Origin: Eucommia ulmoides
Taxonomy: Eukaryota; Streptophyta; Magnoliopsida; Garryales; Eucommiaceae
Length of the DNA: 64,000 bases
Direction of reading: 5' to 3'
NCBI GenBank assembly: GCA_016647705.1
Contig: CM028328.1
Location: 50,019,647-50,083,646, forward strand
Shown here: positions 14,001 through 24,139 of the stretch, in pieces
How positions within the stretch are numbered: position 1 is the first letter of the stretch
Layout of the letters: the number at the start of each line of letters is the position of its first letter
The notes under the pieces: generated by a model
Told to the model about the DNA's origin: nothing
Databases searched by the model: none
What the model saw: only the letters and a program-made list of their open reading frames with translations
Program-made: the position numbers and the translations under genes

Positions 14001-17000
14001 GTCCCTATCCATGGCATTGGCACATTGGAACCCTCACCCTCCTTATCTCTATCCTCTGTCTTGTATATTCCTTCGTTCTCTTTTAATTTGATATTCGTCA
14101 GTAAGCTTTACTAAACACCTTGATTGTTTTGTCTCATTTTTTTCCTGATTCTGTCATTCTCCAGGATTTGAGGACGCGGAAGACGATTAACATCGGGCAT
14201 GAGGAAAATGGCCTATATTACTTTGATGACTATGATGAGAGTCCTGCTATCCTACCTACTACCTGCCCTGCTGTTGCCTTCGCTTACAAGATTCATTGTC
14301 GTCTTGGTTATCCCTGCCTTGGCAACCTCAAGTTCCTTGTTTCTAATTTGAGTCATTTGTCTTCGTTAGAGTGTGAGTCTTGTCAATTGGGTAAGTATCA
14401 TCGTATTTCATTTGTTTCCCCAGCTCATGTTCGAGCATCGAATCCGTTAAGTTTAGTTCATTAAGATGTTTGGAATCCTTCTTGTGTTACTTCTACATTA
14501 GGTTTTCATTATTTTGTGACATTTGTGGATTATTTTTCCTGAGTTACTTGGCTTTATTTAATGAAAGATCGTTCATAATTATTCTCTATTTTTCGTGCGT
14601 TTTGTGTTGAAATTAAAAACTTAATTTAATGTACCAGTGAGTATTCTTCGAAGTGATAATGCTCGAGAATACTTTTCTCAGCCATTTACTTTCTTTATGT
14701 CACATTTTAGTATCTTGTATCAGTCTTCTTGTCCTCACACACCGCAGCAAAATGGAGTTGCTGAGCGTAAAAATCGACATCTCTTAGAAATGGCTCGTAC
14801 TTTTCTTTTTGAGATGAACGTTCCCAAACATTTCTGGGGCGATGCGGTTCTTACAGTCTGCTTCTTAATCAACAGGATCCCATCCTTTACACTCGATGGC
14901 AAGGTTCCCCATTCCATTCTTTTTTTTCGTTCTCCCTTATTTAGTTTGCCTCCTCAAATATTTGGGTGTGTTTGTTTTGTTCGTCAATTGACTCCTGGCA
15001 GGGACAAGTTAGATACCCGTGCTTTGAAATGTGTCTTTCTCTGCTATTCTCGCACACAAAAGAGTTATAGTTGTTATAGTCCATCATTACGTCGCTCGTT
15101 TGTGTGTGCGGATGTTACATTCTTTGCGTCTACCCCTTCCTCTTGGGACGATTTGGATGTTATGCTTCCCGTGCCAAGTGTACCAACCCCTACACTATCT
15201 TTCTCTATTCCAAATCCTATCCCGCCTAGTCGTTCTTCAGCTCCTTTGCAGGTATACTCTCGCCGCCAGAAGGCCCCTTCGCTGTCGCGTCCATCAACTT
15301 TGTCTTCTCAGATTCTTCTCCAGTCGACTCATCCATCTCTGACCTGGACATGCCCATTGCCATCCGGAAAGGTAAGCGCACATGTACTATCCATCCTATT
15401 TCTAACTTTGTTTTGTATGCACACCTATCTCCTTCGTATTGTTCTTTTGTTACTTCTCTGTCATCTGTTTCTATTTTTAAGTCTGTTTCAGAGGCCTTCA
15501 CTCACCCTGGTTGGGCAAAAGCAATGGAAAAAGAAATGCTTGCCTTACATCAGAATGACACTTGGGATATCGTCTCGCTTCTGCCTGACAAAATAATAGT
15601 TGGATGTAAATAGGTGTACATTGTCAAAGTTCATCCGGATGGCACCATTGATCGATTCAAGGCTCGCTTAGTTGCTAAAGGTTATACTCAGGTATACGAC
15701 CTTGATTACTCCGAGACCTTCTCTCCTGTTGCCAAGGTCGCTTCTGTTCGCTTGTTTATATCTTTGGTTGCCATTTTTTGTTGGCATTTACATCAGCTCG
15801 ATATCAAGAATACTTTCTTAAATGACAATCTGACTGGGGAAGTATTTATGGAGCAACCTTCTGGGTTTGTTGCTCAGGGGGAGTCTGGTTTGGTATGTCA
15901 CTTGAAGAAATCTATTTATGACCTCAAGTAGTCTCCTCGAGTATGGTTTGGATGATTTAGTGAAGTGGTTACTGAGTTTAGTCTTCGACGATGTGGAGTC
16001 GATCATTCTGTTTTCTACAGGCATAGTAAAGTGGGGAGAATATGGTTGATTGTGTATGTGGATGACATCGTGATTACCGGGGATGACCACGGTGGTATGC
16101 AGGAACTCAAAAAGTTTTTGAATAGTAAGTTTCAAATGAAAGATTTTGGTCACTTAAAGTACTTATTGACAATTGAAGTTGCTCAATCAAGTCAAGGCAT
16201 TTACCTATTTCAGAGAAAATATGTCCTTGACCTATTGAGCGAAATAGGAATGCTAGGAGCTAAATCGATTGACTTGCTTATGGATCCAAACACCAAACTG
16301 TTGGCAGATCAAGGTGTACCACTGACAGATTCAGCACAATATAGACGGTTAATTGGGAAGTTGAACTACTTGACAGTTACCAGACCAGATATTTCCTTTG
16401 CTGTTAGTGTTTTCGGTCAGTTTTTAGATCGTCCAATGACTTGTCACTAGGATGCAGTTATCCGTATTTTCCAATATTTGAAAGGTGTTTCTGGTTGTGG
16501 TTTTCTATATCAAAACTTAGGTTATACTTAAATAAAGGGCTACACGGATGCAGATTGGGCCACATTGCCCTCGAATAGGAAGTCTATTATTGGATACTGT
16601 GTGTTCGTTGGTGGTAACTTTATCTCTTGGAAGAGTAAAAAATAGACTATGGTGGCACGGTCAAGTGCAGGATCGGAATACAGGACAATGACCCATACCA
16701 TTTGTGAGTTAACTTGGTACAGTGCTTCCAACCCAATCTTCCATGAGAGAACAAAACATATTGAAGTTGATTACCACTTCATTTGAAAAAAATTATTGCA
16801 GAAGCAGATTGAGACTAAATATGTAAATTCAGTTTATCAGTTAGCTGATATATTTATTAAATCGTTGGGGGCTCAAAGATAAAGTACATTTGTAACAAGT
16901 TAGGAGAATACAATATATATGCTCCAGCTTGAGGGGGAGTGTTAAAAGCGTATTTCTTTCTTTTCTGTATTGTTTAGGGTTTGCTGTATTGTTTCTTCGT

Positions 17001-20000
17001 TTTTCAATGTAAATAGGGGGAAAGGCTACCACAATGGAACAAGCCTTTTCATATCACTTTTTTTACTTTAACCGACGTATTTATCTTTTTGTTATTATTC
17101 CATGATCATTGAGAGTTCTAAGTGTTTTGAAAATGTATTAAGACTTCGCACGTAGTATTTGTGTTTTTAGGTGTGGAGAAGGATAATTGTCAAAAATCAT
17201 ATATGCATTTTTACACTGCATGCATTGAAAACTCATCCCGAATTCTTCATTTGTTTCCAGGTATCACTGGTGTGCCATTACAGTCATATATCTTCATGGG
17301 GCCGATTTATTACCAGAAGTTGAAACACATGGTGAGAGAGAAATTTTCTTTAGCTGATTCCTTAATTTATTGAATTCTTGCATGATAAAAAATAAATGGC
17401 TTCCTGTGATGCACCTTTTTCAATCAATTATACATCGTAAAGCTGATGCACATTGCACTGTAAATTAACACAATTTTTGAAAATATAAAGAATAGGAAAC
17501 ATGGGTTTTACTTTAGGTTTATTATCAATTTGGTACTAATACATTAGGACATCTCCTTGAATATAGTGTGCCATAAATCCAAGTTAACTCGAGATTGAAG
17601 CACTTTTGTCTAATCTGTTCACATATGTTATATGTTAAAGATGGCAGTCTTCATAGATAGAGGAATATTTGTAGGGAAAAAAAACATTTAAAGGAGGATG
17701 CACTATTAGTTGGACAAAGGTCTGCGAATAGTTATCAATATTTTGTAAATCCCACGAGCCCCTGCAGAATGATGCCCCTATGTTGAATGAACGAATCCAC
17801 ATGCTCTAGGAAAAGAAAGAAATCTTTAGGGGTATCTAAGACTTCTGCAACCTTTAAAAAAGCCAAGCCCTCTCGTGCGTTTGTCTGACTCTCTCCCAAG
17901 AAATGTTTTTAGTAAATATCCCTTTGAAATCAGACATCCAAATAGAAAAAACCGGCACCGAGCTTGGCTTGTCATGATAACCTGAAATCGTCCCTTAATA
18001 TCCAGAGGAAAAAATATCAGGTAATTTGCAAAATGCAGTCCTCCCCTTTCCAACCTATTCCTACTCACTTTAATTTTGCATAGCTTGTCAATCTTGAAGC
18101 TTCCTCTAAAGATATTTGCATTATTTTATTCTGTACACAGGTTCTAGATAAAATGCATGCTCGTGGAAGTGGGCCTCGTGTCATAATGACCAGACAACCT
18201 ACGGAAGGGAGAAGTCGAAATGGAGGTTTCTAAAGAACTCGTTCATTGCCATATTGTTAACTCACTTTCATTTCAAAAAATTCTATGTTCTAATTGTGGA
18301 ATTTGCAGGATTACGTGTGGGAGAAATGGAACGCGATTGTTTGATTGCTTATGGAGCTAGTATGTTGATTTTTGAACGCTTAATGATTTCTAGTGATCCT
18401 TTTGAGGTTCAGGTATGTCGTAGTTACATCTCTTGGACTAATCTGTCTTCTTTGCTTTTAGAACTAGTATCATTCTTCCTGCTTACTGTGAATTTTTTGA
18501 GGTGGGCAAGGAAGAAGTGTGTCGACTGTCGAGGAATCAGTTAAGATCAAACCTGAGCATTGTCTAAGCAAGGCCCAATTATTTTTCCCCAATACAAAAG
18601 AGAATTGCAATTAATGCAAAGGCGATTAAAAAGTGGCAATGTATATGTATATCCAAAATGTCCAGTAAAAAAAATTATACAAGGAATATGCCCTATGAAA
18701 AAAGGGTGTTTATAAATGTTGGCAATCCGGCAACAATTGAAAATATAAAACTGAAGATTTCTGAAAATTGGGCAAGCCCGCGGGTGTTTATAAATGTAGG
18801 CCATCTGGAAACCACCACGAACTTGGACCCTCAAACTTCGAGTTTTTGAATTTTGAGTCTTAAAAGCTACTTTCTGTAAATGCTCTCAAACTGTTCATGT
18901 TTTTGCAATACAGTTTTTCCCAGAGTATTTTTAGGGACAAGGGATTTCCTTCCGCCATTCCCCAAATAACCAACTCCTTACCCTCTAGCAATCCAACAAG
19001 AAATACTGAACTGATTTACGAGAAAGTTAAACAAAATTCTCTTATGTCTCAAGTTATGAATATATGCTCTCTGTATCTATATTTTTAAATATATGCTCCT
19101 CTTTAAATTATAAGGTGGCACGGATTTCATGCCTTTCTTTAAATGATAAATAAATGTTAGCTTGATTGGGGAATTTTGCTTTTCTTCAATAGTAGATGAT
19201 TTTTTGAAACTAAATCAAAACTTCTATCACAAACCAATAATTATTCTTTTCGCTATCAAATTCTAAGGAGGTTTCCATGCAGGAATCAATTTGGGTCTTA
19301 CTTTTACATTTACTAACCATATAATTTCACGTTCTTGGAGTACAAAGAAATTGTAGCATATATTATTTCTAGTCGTATAACCTGAATTCCTTTTCTATTT
19401 CACAGGTCTGCAAAAAATGTGGTTTGCTTGGATATTACAACCATGTGTTGAAAACTGGCATGTGTTCCACATGTAAAAACGGGGAAAACATTTCGTCTAT
19501 GAAATTACCGTATGCTTGCAAGTTGCTGTTCCAGGTAATTTTGAGTTTATCTTTCCAGGTAATTTTGAGTTTATCTTTCTAGTCTGTTTTTTTCGGTTCT
19601 TTCTGTTGGTAAGATGTTGAAGCTTCCTTCTCACTTCCTATGCAAACTATTTCCCAGTTTAAACAAGTTTTTCGGCCATTTAAATCTTAAAACCTATATT
19701 TATAATATATATTTATTGGTTAATTTCAACACACGAATTAAATCATATTAACTTCTTAATTTAACCAATAATTTGTGTATTACTTAGGCCCGTTTGATAA
19801 CGCAATTAAGCACTTAAAACTGAATGCGTTAAGTACTTATTTGTAACAAAATTAAACAATTACTTCAAAATGTAAACATCACTTAAAAATTGCTCAAAAT
19901 TTTAAGTGACATGTGATTCACCTATTTTTTTAGCACTTATCACTTGATACCATAGAATATCTAAGTAAAATTATATACAAAAAATTATATATGAAGAAAA

Positions 20001-20525
20001 TATTAAATTGAGAATTAATAAAGGGAGAGACTTATAGAGAGAATATTTTAGAAAAATAAAGTTGTAAATATTATTTCAGGACCAAATATTTGTATGAAAA
20101 TAATTCTTTTGAAGTTAAAAATATTAGAAAATTGAATGCTTAATAAATTTAGCACTTGAAATATAAGCGTTATTAAATATGCCCTCAGTCAGAGGAAATC
20201 ATAAGATTGTGTATTTAACCATTTAAGGATTTAGTATTAATCAATTTATATTGACAATTTTTCACATGCATTCATTTCTACTTGAAATTCTACGGCTCAA
20301 TATTTTTCCTGATTGTTTGCTTTAGATATTTCATTGTGCCCAGTCATGCGTTTAGAGTGATTTAACTGGTCGTCATTGTTGTCATTAGTTATTAAAACTT
20401 TTGGTAAAACTGTAAAGTCTCTCTCTCTCTCTCTCTCTCTCTCCTGATTGATACTATTCTGTTCTTTTTTTCAGGAACTCCAGTCGATGAATATTGCACC
20501 TCGCTTGCAACTAACCGAACTTTGA
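733..20525 (+). CDS. NRPC2: RNA polymerase III second-largest subunit, 3' 24 exons (5' end outside window)
   Basis: RPC2/NRPC2 pairs with the largest subunit to form the active centre of nuclear RNA polymerase III, which makes tRNA, 5S rRNA and other small RNAs. Exons: 733-792, 882-974, 1211-1312, 1415-1525, 1654-1770, 2897-3013, 3108-3188, 5580-5684, 5756-5836, 5929-6060, 6190-6234, 7069-7146, 7218-7357, 7494-7584, 8544-8668, 8765-8900, 9034-9164, 10615-10740, 10815-10870, 17261-17331, 18141-18225, 18309-18412, 19406-19534, 20475-20525 (TGA 20523-20525). They sum to 2367 nt, all in phase, giving 788 residues. Visible family motifs: [13 protein letters not shown] (first exon), [20 protein letters not shown] (fork region), [40 protein letters not shown] (hybrid-binding core), [36 protein letters not shown], and a C-terminal clamp zinc site C-x2-C-x14-C-x2-C (exon 19406-19534). 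The Pol III type is inferred from similarity to remembered plant and human RPC2. About 360 N-terminal residues are missing upstream. No frame break is seen. All introns are GT-AG except one GC donor at 6235. Confidence 0.95.
1771..2896 (+). other. NRPC2 intron (1126 bp)
   Basis: Intron between the exon ending in GRIISL and the exon starting CYTLGVED. Its first ~380 bases are shared with the pseudogene block near 34970-35337. The similarity stops near 2152, marking one edge of the ancient duplication. I see no coding sequence in it. Confidence 0.8.
3625..3725. mobile_element. MITE fragment in NRPC2 intron
   Basis: A short stretch rich in CACTTAAAAATTG-type words resembles the longer MITE-like insertion at 19788-20186. 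It carries the same CACTTAAAAATTG core followed by an inverted AAGTG word. Only a fragment is present and no termini can be defined. Confidence 0.4.
3735..4380 (-). mobile_element. RTE-type LINE relic, 3' end of reverse transcriptase ORF
   Basis: On the minus strand this intronic stretch reads as the C-terminal end of a plant RTE LINE polyprotein. [17 protein letters not shown] is followed, after a frameshift, by [12 protein letters not shown] and a weakly preserved [10 protein letters not shown]-like segment. The element's 3' end, at the low-coordinate side, has the CAACAACAATAACAAAG-like (TTGTTG)n tail and the TTAGGATTGGCTATATGAATC block that I associate with these LINEs. It is 5'-truncated, frameshifted and inactive. 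A duplicated TAAAATTAACC word lies near 4320-4365. Confidence 0.7.
4850..4913. repeat. 32-bp tandem duplication
   Basis: Two identical 32-bp copies (4850-4881 and 4882-4913), beginning AAGTTGGGTTGTTCGTGGGC, inside the NRPC2 intron 3189-5579. Confidence 0.9.
5057..5099. repeat. (AT)n microsatellite
   Basis: About 21 AT dinucleotides in the NRPC2 intron 3189-5579. Confidence 0.95.
6235..6240 (+). promoter_or_regulatory. GC splice donor (GCAAGT) of an NRPC2 intron
   Basis: The exon coding [15 protein letters not shown] ends at 6234 and is followed by GCAAGT, not GTAAGT. The rest of the donor (CAG before, AAGT after) matches the consensus strongly, as expected of the minority GC-AG class. The paired acceptor is the AG at 7067-7068. 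No alternative GT nearby keeps the frame into the next exon. Confidence 0.8.
6865..6922. repeat. Compound (AT)n/(AC)n microsatellite
   Basis: Interleaved AT and ACAC runs in the intron following the GC donor. Confidence 0.9.
8304..8375. repeat. 37-bp tandem duplication
   Basis: Two near-identical copies starting at 8304 and 8341 (AGCCAACTCTTCAGAGTATT...), inside the NRPC2 intron 7585-8543. Confidence 0.9.
9165..10614 (+). other. NRPC2 intron (1450 bp)
   Basis: Intron between the exon ending MNPHGFP and the exon starting [12 protein letters not shown]. It contains an A-rich run (9845-9880) and no coding sequence or element that I recognise. Confidence 0.75.
11029..11610. mobile_element. Non-autonomous TIR DNA transposon with 8-bp target duplication
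   Basis: A 582-bp insertion in the 6.4-kb NRPC2 intron. It is flanked on both sides by TGGAAAAG (11021-11028 and 11611-11618). Its ends are imperfect inverted repeats: the left end reads CTAGGAAGCACCAACAC and the reverse complement of the right end reads TTATGAAGCACAAACAC. The subterminal zones are built from GTGTC/GACAC words in inverted orientation. There is no transposase ORF inside. An 8-bp duplication suggests a hAT-like element; a 9-bp Mutator-like one with a mismatch remains possible. Confidence 0.7.
12099..12257 (+). repeat. Copia 5' LTR (159 bp)
   Basis: Begins TGTTAAAAG and ends CTTTAACA, giving TGTTAAA/TTTAACA inverted ends. It contains a TATAAATAGAGGG stretch, a plausible TATA box. 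The LTR is short for a copia element. Confidence 0.85.
12929..16882 (+). pseudogene. Copia gag-pol polyprotein, multiply disrupted
   Basis: Order of recognisable domains: gag of UBN2 type from ATG 12929 ([11 protein letters not shown]), with stops at 13025-13027 and 13136-13138; zinc knuckle near 13630 reading [14 protein letters not shown], where the last Cys is Tyr; aspartic protease near 13890 reading [10 protein letters not shown], so the usual D-[ST]-G catalytic triplet is gone; GAG-pre-integrase [13 protein letters not shown] (shown here as CRLGY) near 14300-14390; integrase [12 protein letters not shown] and [14 protein letters not shown] near 14640-14770; reverse transcriptase from about 15520, with [11 protein letters not shown] near 16053; and RNase H ending [13 protein letters not shown] then stop at 16880-16882. 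There are many in-frame stops and frameshifts. It cannot make a functional polyprotein. Confidence 0.9.
16940..17073 (+). repeat. Copia 3' LTR (134 bp)
   Basis: Starts TGTTAAAAGCG just after the purine tract and ends CTTTAACC. It is shorter than the 5' LTR because of internal deletions, including loss of the GATTTCCTGTACGCAGGG segment. The divergence indicates an old insertion. Confidence 0.85.
17332..18140 (+). other. NRPC2 intron (809 bp)
   Basis: Intron between the exons ending YYQKLKHM and starting [10 protein letters not shown] see no element or coding sequence. Confidence 0.75.
18413..19405 (+). other. NRPC2 intron (993 bp)
   Basis: Intron before the zinc-site exon. A GTGTTTATAAATGT word occurs twice (near 18706 and 18783) in a loosely repeated ~77-bp unit. 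Nothing else is recognised. Confidence 0.7.
19529..19564 (+). repeat. 24-bp tandem duplication spanning a splice donor
   Basis: The end of the penultimate exon plus donor (TTCCAG/GTAATT) is repeated exactly 24 bp downstream: the first GT is at 19535 and the second at 19559. The extra 24 nt read in frame as eight codons without a stop (VILSLSFQ). Either donor could therefore be used without breaking the frame. Confidence 0.9.
19788..20186. mobile_element. hAT-like MITE in the last NRPC2 intron
   Basis: About 400 bp, AT-rich. The left end is GGCCCGTTTGATAACGC and the reverse complement of the right end is GGGCATATTTAATAACGC, an imperfect terminal inverted repeat. AGCACTT words occur inside both ends. 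There is no coding capacity. I could not find a clear target duplication, so the exact ends are uncertain. Confidence 0.6.
20418..20443. repeat. (CT)n microsatellite near the last acceptor
   Basis: A run of about 13 CT dinucleotides, 30 bases upstream of the final NRPC2 acceptor (AG at 20473-20474). It may serve as part of the pyrimidine-rich tract. Confidence 0.9.
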
Positions 20526-20796
20526 TTTGCGCTGGCTAATAGTTGCTAAAATTATTGTTGTAAATCATATGAGCGATTTTCTCAAGCTTTCTAATATAAA
20601 TTTTGACTATTTTAATGTGTATAATGTAACGTGTTCTTGCTTAATAAGAGTTGAAAATATGCATTTGCAGTTTCGGGGGAAAAACGTTCTGATATCAATG
20701 TTCTTTTCCATACTAAATACATTATTAATGACCATACAAAAATTTATAATACTCCATACAATATGATTATGATTGTAGGCTACTATTAATCATGAA
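20526..20796 (+). other. Presumed NRPC2 3' untranslated region
   Basis: AT-rich sequence directly after the NRPC2 stop. There is no canonical AATAAA; AT-rich near-variants are common. The gag-repeat array starts near 20797, so transcript end formation must occur within about 270 bp or inside the array. Confidence 0.5.
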
Positions 20797-22710
20797 CAAG
20801 AGTTTGATCAAGTTGAGGTTCTGAAATACAGCAGGAACGTGGAAAGGCTTATGAGTGGAATAAGAAATGGCTCGGCAGCCATAAAAAAGCTTAGCCTCGG
20901 TATTTTCCTTCTCTCCAGAGTTTATCTAGATTGAGGATGTCTACCTTGAGTAGAGGATGAAGAAGATTACAAGGGAGTAAGGTTGACAAACAAAACTTCA
21001 AAAGGAATGGTTGGATGAATCCTGACCAAAGAAGAAGAAGAATGACCGAGATCGGGGAAGGTCTTATAAGCATCGTGGGAGGCCGAGGTCCCTTGACATA
21101 TTTAATCAAATGTCATACTTTCCCAGTAACTTTGGTCAACACTGTTAGAAAATGATAGTACAAGATGTTGAATTGGGGGGCTTTGAATTTTTGAATCATT
21201 AAGCACTGCGTTTGTTAATTGGTTTGTCAATAATAAGCATTGAGCAAATAATTCGTCCCATCTACTCTTTGTTTGTCGAAGAAGAGACAAAGGCCTTGGT
21301 GCATACTTGGAGAGGTTTAGGCAAGAGTCTAACCAAGTTGAGGATTTTAATGACGACATGACCATGGAAACGCTTATGAATGGAATAAGAAAAGGTCCAT
21401 ATCTCTACCAAATAGCTCGGGAGCCATTGAAAAGCTTAGCCTTGGTATTTTCTCTATCTACGGAGTTTATCTAAGTCGGGGATGGGAAAACAAAGGTTGA
21501 CAAGCAAAACTACGAAAGGAATGGACGGACGAATCTTGTCCTAAAAAGAAGAATGACCGAGATTAGGTCTTATAAGTATCCTGGGAGGTTAAGGTCCCCT
21601 GACATATTTAATTAAATCTTAGGCTTTCCAAGTAACTCTGGTAAGGACTTCCAGAAAACGGTAGTACAAGATGTTAAATTTGGTTGTTTTGATTTCTTTG
21701 AATCATTGAACACTTCGTTTGTGCATCGGTTTGTCAATAATAAGCATCGAGCATAGAATCCGTACCATCAACTATTTGTTTGTCAAAGAAGAGATGAAGG
21801 CCCTGGTGCATACTTGGAGAGGTTCACGCAAGAGTCTGAGCAAGTTGAGGATTTGAACGACGACATGACTGTGGAAATGCTTATGAGTGGAATAAGAAAA
21901 GATCCCTTTCTATACCAAATAGCTTAGGAGCCATCGAAGACCTTAGCCTCAGTATTTTCCCTTTTTATAGAGTTTCTCTAGGTCAAGGATGTCTACTGGG
22001 CCTGAGTAGAGGATGAGGAAGATTACAAGGAAAAACGTAAGGTCGACAAGCAAAACTACAAAGGGAAGGGTTGGATGAATCCCGACCAAAGAAGAAGAAG
22101 AATGATCAAGATCAGGGAAGGTCTTATAAGTATCCTGGGAGGCCAAGGTTCCCTGACATATTTAATTAAAAAGCAGGCTTTCCAAGTAACTCTGGTCGGG
22201 ATTGCCAAGAAATGGTATCACAAGATATTAATTTTGGGGGCTTTGATTTCTTTGAATCATTGAGCACTACATTTGTTCATCGATTTTTCAATAATAAGAA
22301 TTGAGCAAAGAATTCATCCCATCTACTCTTTGTTTGTCAAAGAAGAGACAAAGGCTTTGGTGCATACTTGGAGAGGCTCAGGCAAGAATCTTACCAAGTT
22401 GAGGATTTGAATGACAACATGTCCGTGTCAACACTTATGAGTAGAACAGGAAAAATGTGTTTTTCTCCACCAAATAGATCGGGACCATCGAAATGCTTAG
22501 CCTCAATATTTTTCCTATATACAAAGTTTATCTAGGTCGAGGATGTCTACCAGGATTGAGTAGAGGATGAAGAAGATTACAAGGGAAAACGTAAGGTTGA
22601 CAAGCAAAACGACGAAAAGAATGGTCAGATGAATCCCAGCCAGAGAAGAAGAAGAATGACCAAGATCGGGTAAGATCTTATAAGTATCTTGCGGGGCCGA
22701 GGTCCCCTTT
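20797..22710 (+). repeat. Tandem array of four ~0.5-kb gag-derived units
   Basis: The same landmark (AGCCT before TATTTTC) recurs at 20893, 21438, 21945 and 22499, giving steps of 545, 507 and 554 bp. A second landmark (TTTGAATCATT) recurs near 21189, 21696 and 22251. Each unit translates in pieces as a Ty3/gypsy gag core: GAYLERFRQESNQVEDF, DDMTMETLMNGIRKGPY, then a basic tail (KKNDRDRGRSYKHRGRPR). All copies are interrupted by stops and shifts. No LTR, protease or RT is attached. The array follows the NRPC2 3' end. Confidence 0.8.
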
Positions 22711-22719
22711 TCAATCATA

Positions 22720-22750
22720 ATTTGTTTCCTTCATATAGAAGGAAACAAAT
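22720..22750. repeat. Perfect 12-bp inverted repeat
   Basis: ATTTGTTTCCTT (22720-22731) and its exact complement AAGGAAACAAAT (22739-22750), separated by 7 bases, just past the gag array. Confidence 0.9.
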
Positions 22751-22755
22751 CTGAT

Positions 22756-22757
<2 letters not shown>

Positions 22758-22797
<40 letters not shown>

Positions 22798-22819
22798 TTC
22801 ATGTGTAAAGGTTATAAAT

Positions 22820-22852
<33 letters not shown>

Positions 22853-22856
22853 TCTA

Positions 22857-22909
<53 letters not shown>
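22758..22909. repeat. (TA)n-(ATA)n-(TA)n microsatellite cluster
   Basis: (TA)n at 22758-22794, (ATA)n at 22820-22851 and (TA)n at 22861-22908. Prone to slippage and assembly error. Confidence 0.95.
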
Positions 22910-22912
<3 letters not shown>

Positions 22913-23099
22913 AATCAATTGATTAGTAGCCTTATACACATATATCATATGTTTGGCTTAGTTGGGGGCTTTTGGCGAGAAAAAGAAAGAAAAGAAAGGA
23001 AAGAAAAAAAAAAAAAAAAAAAAATTCATACCGCGGTAATTTTGGCTTCAAATTTCAAGTAGAATTTCTAATTCTTCTAATATATTTATTTATTTATTT

Positions 23100-24036
23100 A
23101 TTTATTTAATCTCTCTATTTTGCGATTTTTGTTATTATTAGTGTTGAATTTTAACTGTTAAATTCAATGAAATAATTGTGATTATATGAAAATTATGTGG
23201 AAATCATGCTTATGTGTTTTATTTGTTGTATTAATTAAATATACGTATTAGTGGGGTTGAAATTCTACTGAGTGTTGGCTCACAACCCCACAATTTTGAT
23301 TGTAGGGCCGGGGAGGACGAAACGGCGACAAGAATTTTATTTAAATTTCTAGTTGAAAAAAAACAATTGTAATTATTATTTACCGTTGAAATTGGTAAAA
23401 TCGATAATTATAATTATCGTCGTTACATTGTAAAATTTGTAATATATGGAGTGATAAATCATTATAATTTTACGAATATGATAATTAATTATGTAACTAG
23501 TAATTATAATATATTTGAGAATATTATAAAAATTAGTTTAATATAATATTGATCAATAATTGTATCGATCAAAATAGAGTAGTTCTCAAAGATGATCAAT
23601 AATATACCATTAATATATTATTCTATAATTAATTATGTAATCATAATTTTGTATGATTAACAACATCCCTGTTAATCTTTCAGGAGAATTCTACAAGTAA
23701 TTTTATATGATATGCGAAATATTAATTTAGCATGAAATGAAATTATTTAATCCCATGTAAATGAAGTTATTTACAAATGAAATTATAATTACAAATCTAT
23801 CTTTGGCAAATCAACGTCCTTCGCCTTGTAAAACTTGTAATACTTAGATTTATGAAATACATGGGGAAATTAAAGGTAGATAATTCGATAATTATAATTA
23901 TCGCCGTATGATTGTAAAATTTGTTGAATTTATATAAAATGGAATATTGGCTATTCGGTTTTAGTTGTGAATTCTCTAAAGGGTGAAATCGCATGGTGGC
24001 CCTGGGAAACAGGGTCGTTATAGGTGGTATCAGAGC
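23100..24036 (+). mobile_element. Ty3/gypsy LTR 3' portion with primer-binding site
   Basis: The PBS TGGTATCAGAGC (24025-24036), complementary to initiator tRNA-Met, follows an LTR-like end AACAGGGTCGTTATA. A related end AACTGGGTTGTTACA lies about 115 bp further on (near 24125-24140), suggesting a second nested or duplicated LTR end. The LTR 5' end cannot be found and 23100 is only approximate. No gag or pol follows, so this is a truncated element. Confidence 0.55.
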
Positions 24037-24139
24037 GGAATTATCAAAAATTCTAGGTTGTTTATAAATGGTGAAATATTTGGGTTAAAATTCTCTATAG
24101 GAGAAACCGAGTGGCGGCCTTGAAAAACTGGGTTGTTAC

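Larger units (their letters stand above)
12099..17073 (+). mobile_element. Decayed Ty1/copia LTR retrotransposon inside an NRPC2 intron
   Basis: A full-length but dead element of about 5 kb. It has a 5' LTR (12099-12257), a degenerate initiator-tRNA-Met primer-binding site directly after it (near 12258-12271), gag-pol remains, a polypurine tract GAGGGGGAG, and a 3' LTR (16940-17073). The flanks GACAT (12094-12098) and GACGT (17074-17078) look like a 5-bp target duplication with one substitution. It sits in the same orientation as NRPC2, in the intron 10871-17260, and must be spliced out with it. Confidence 0.9.

Noticed and set aside
15226-15501. Minus-strand 91-codon ORF
   Set aside because: Antisense of the copia linker between integrase and RT; no independent motif.
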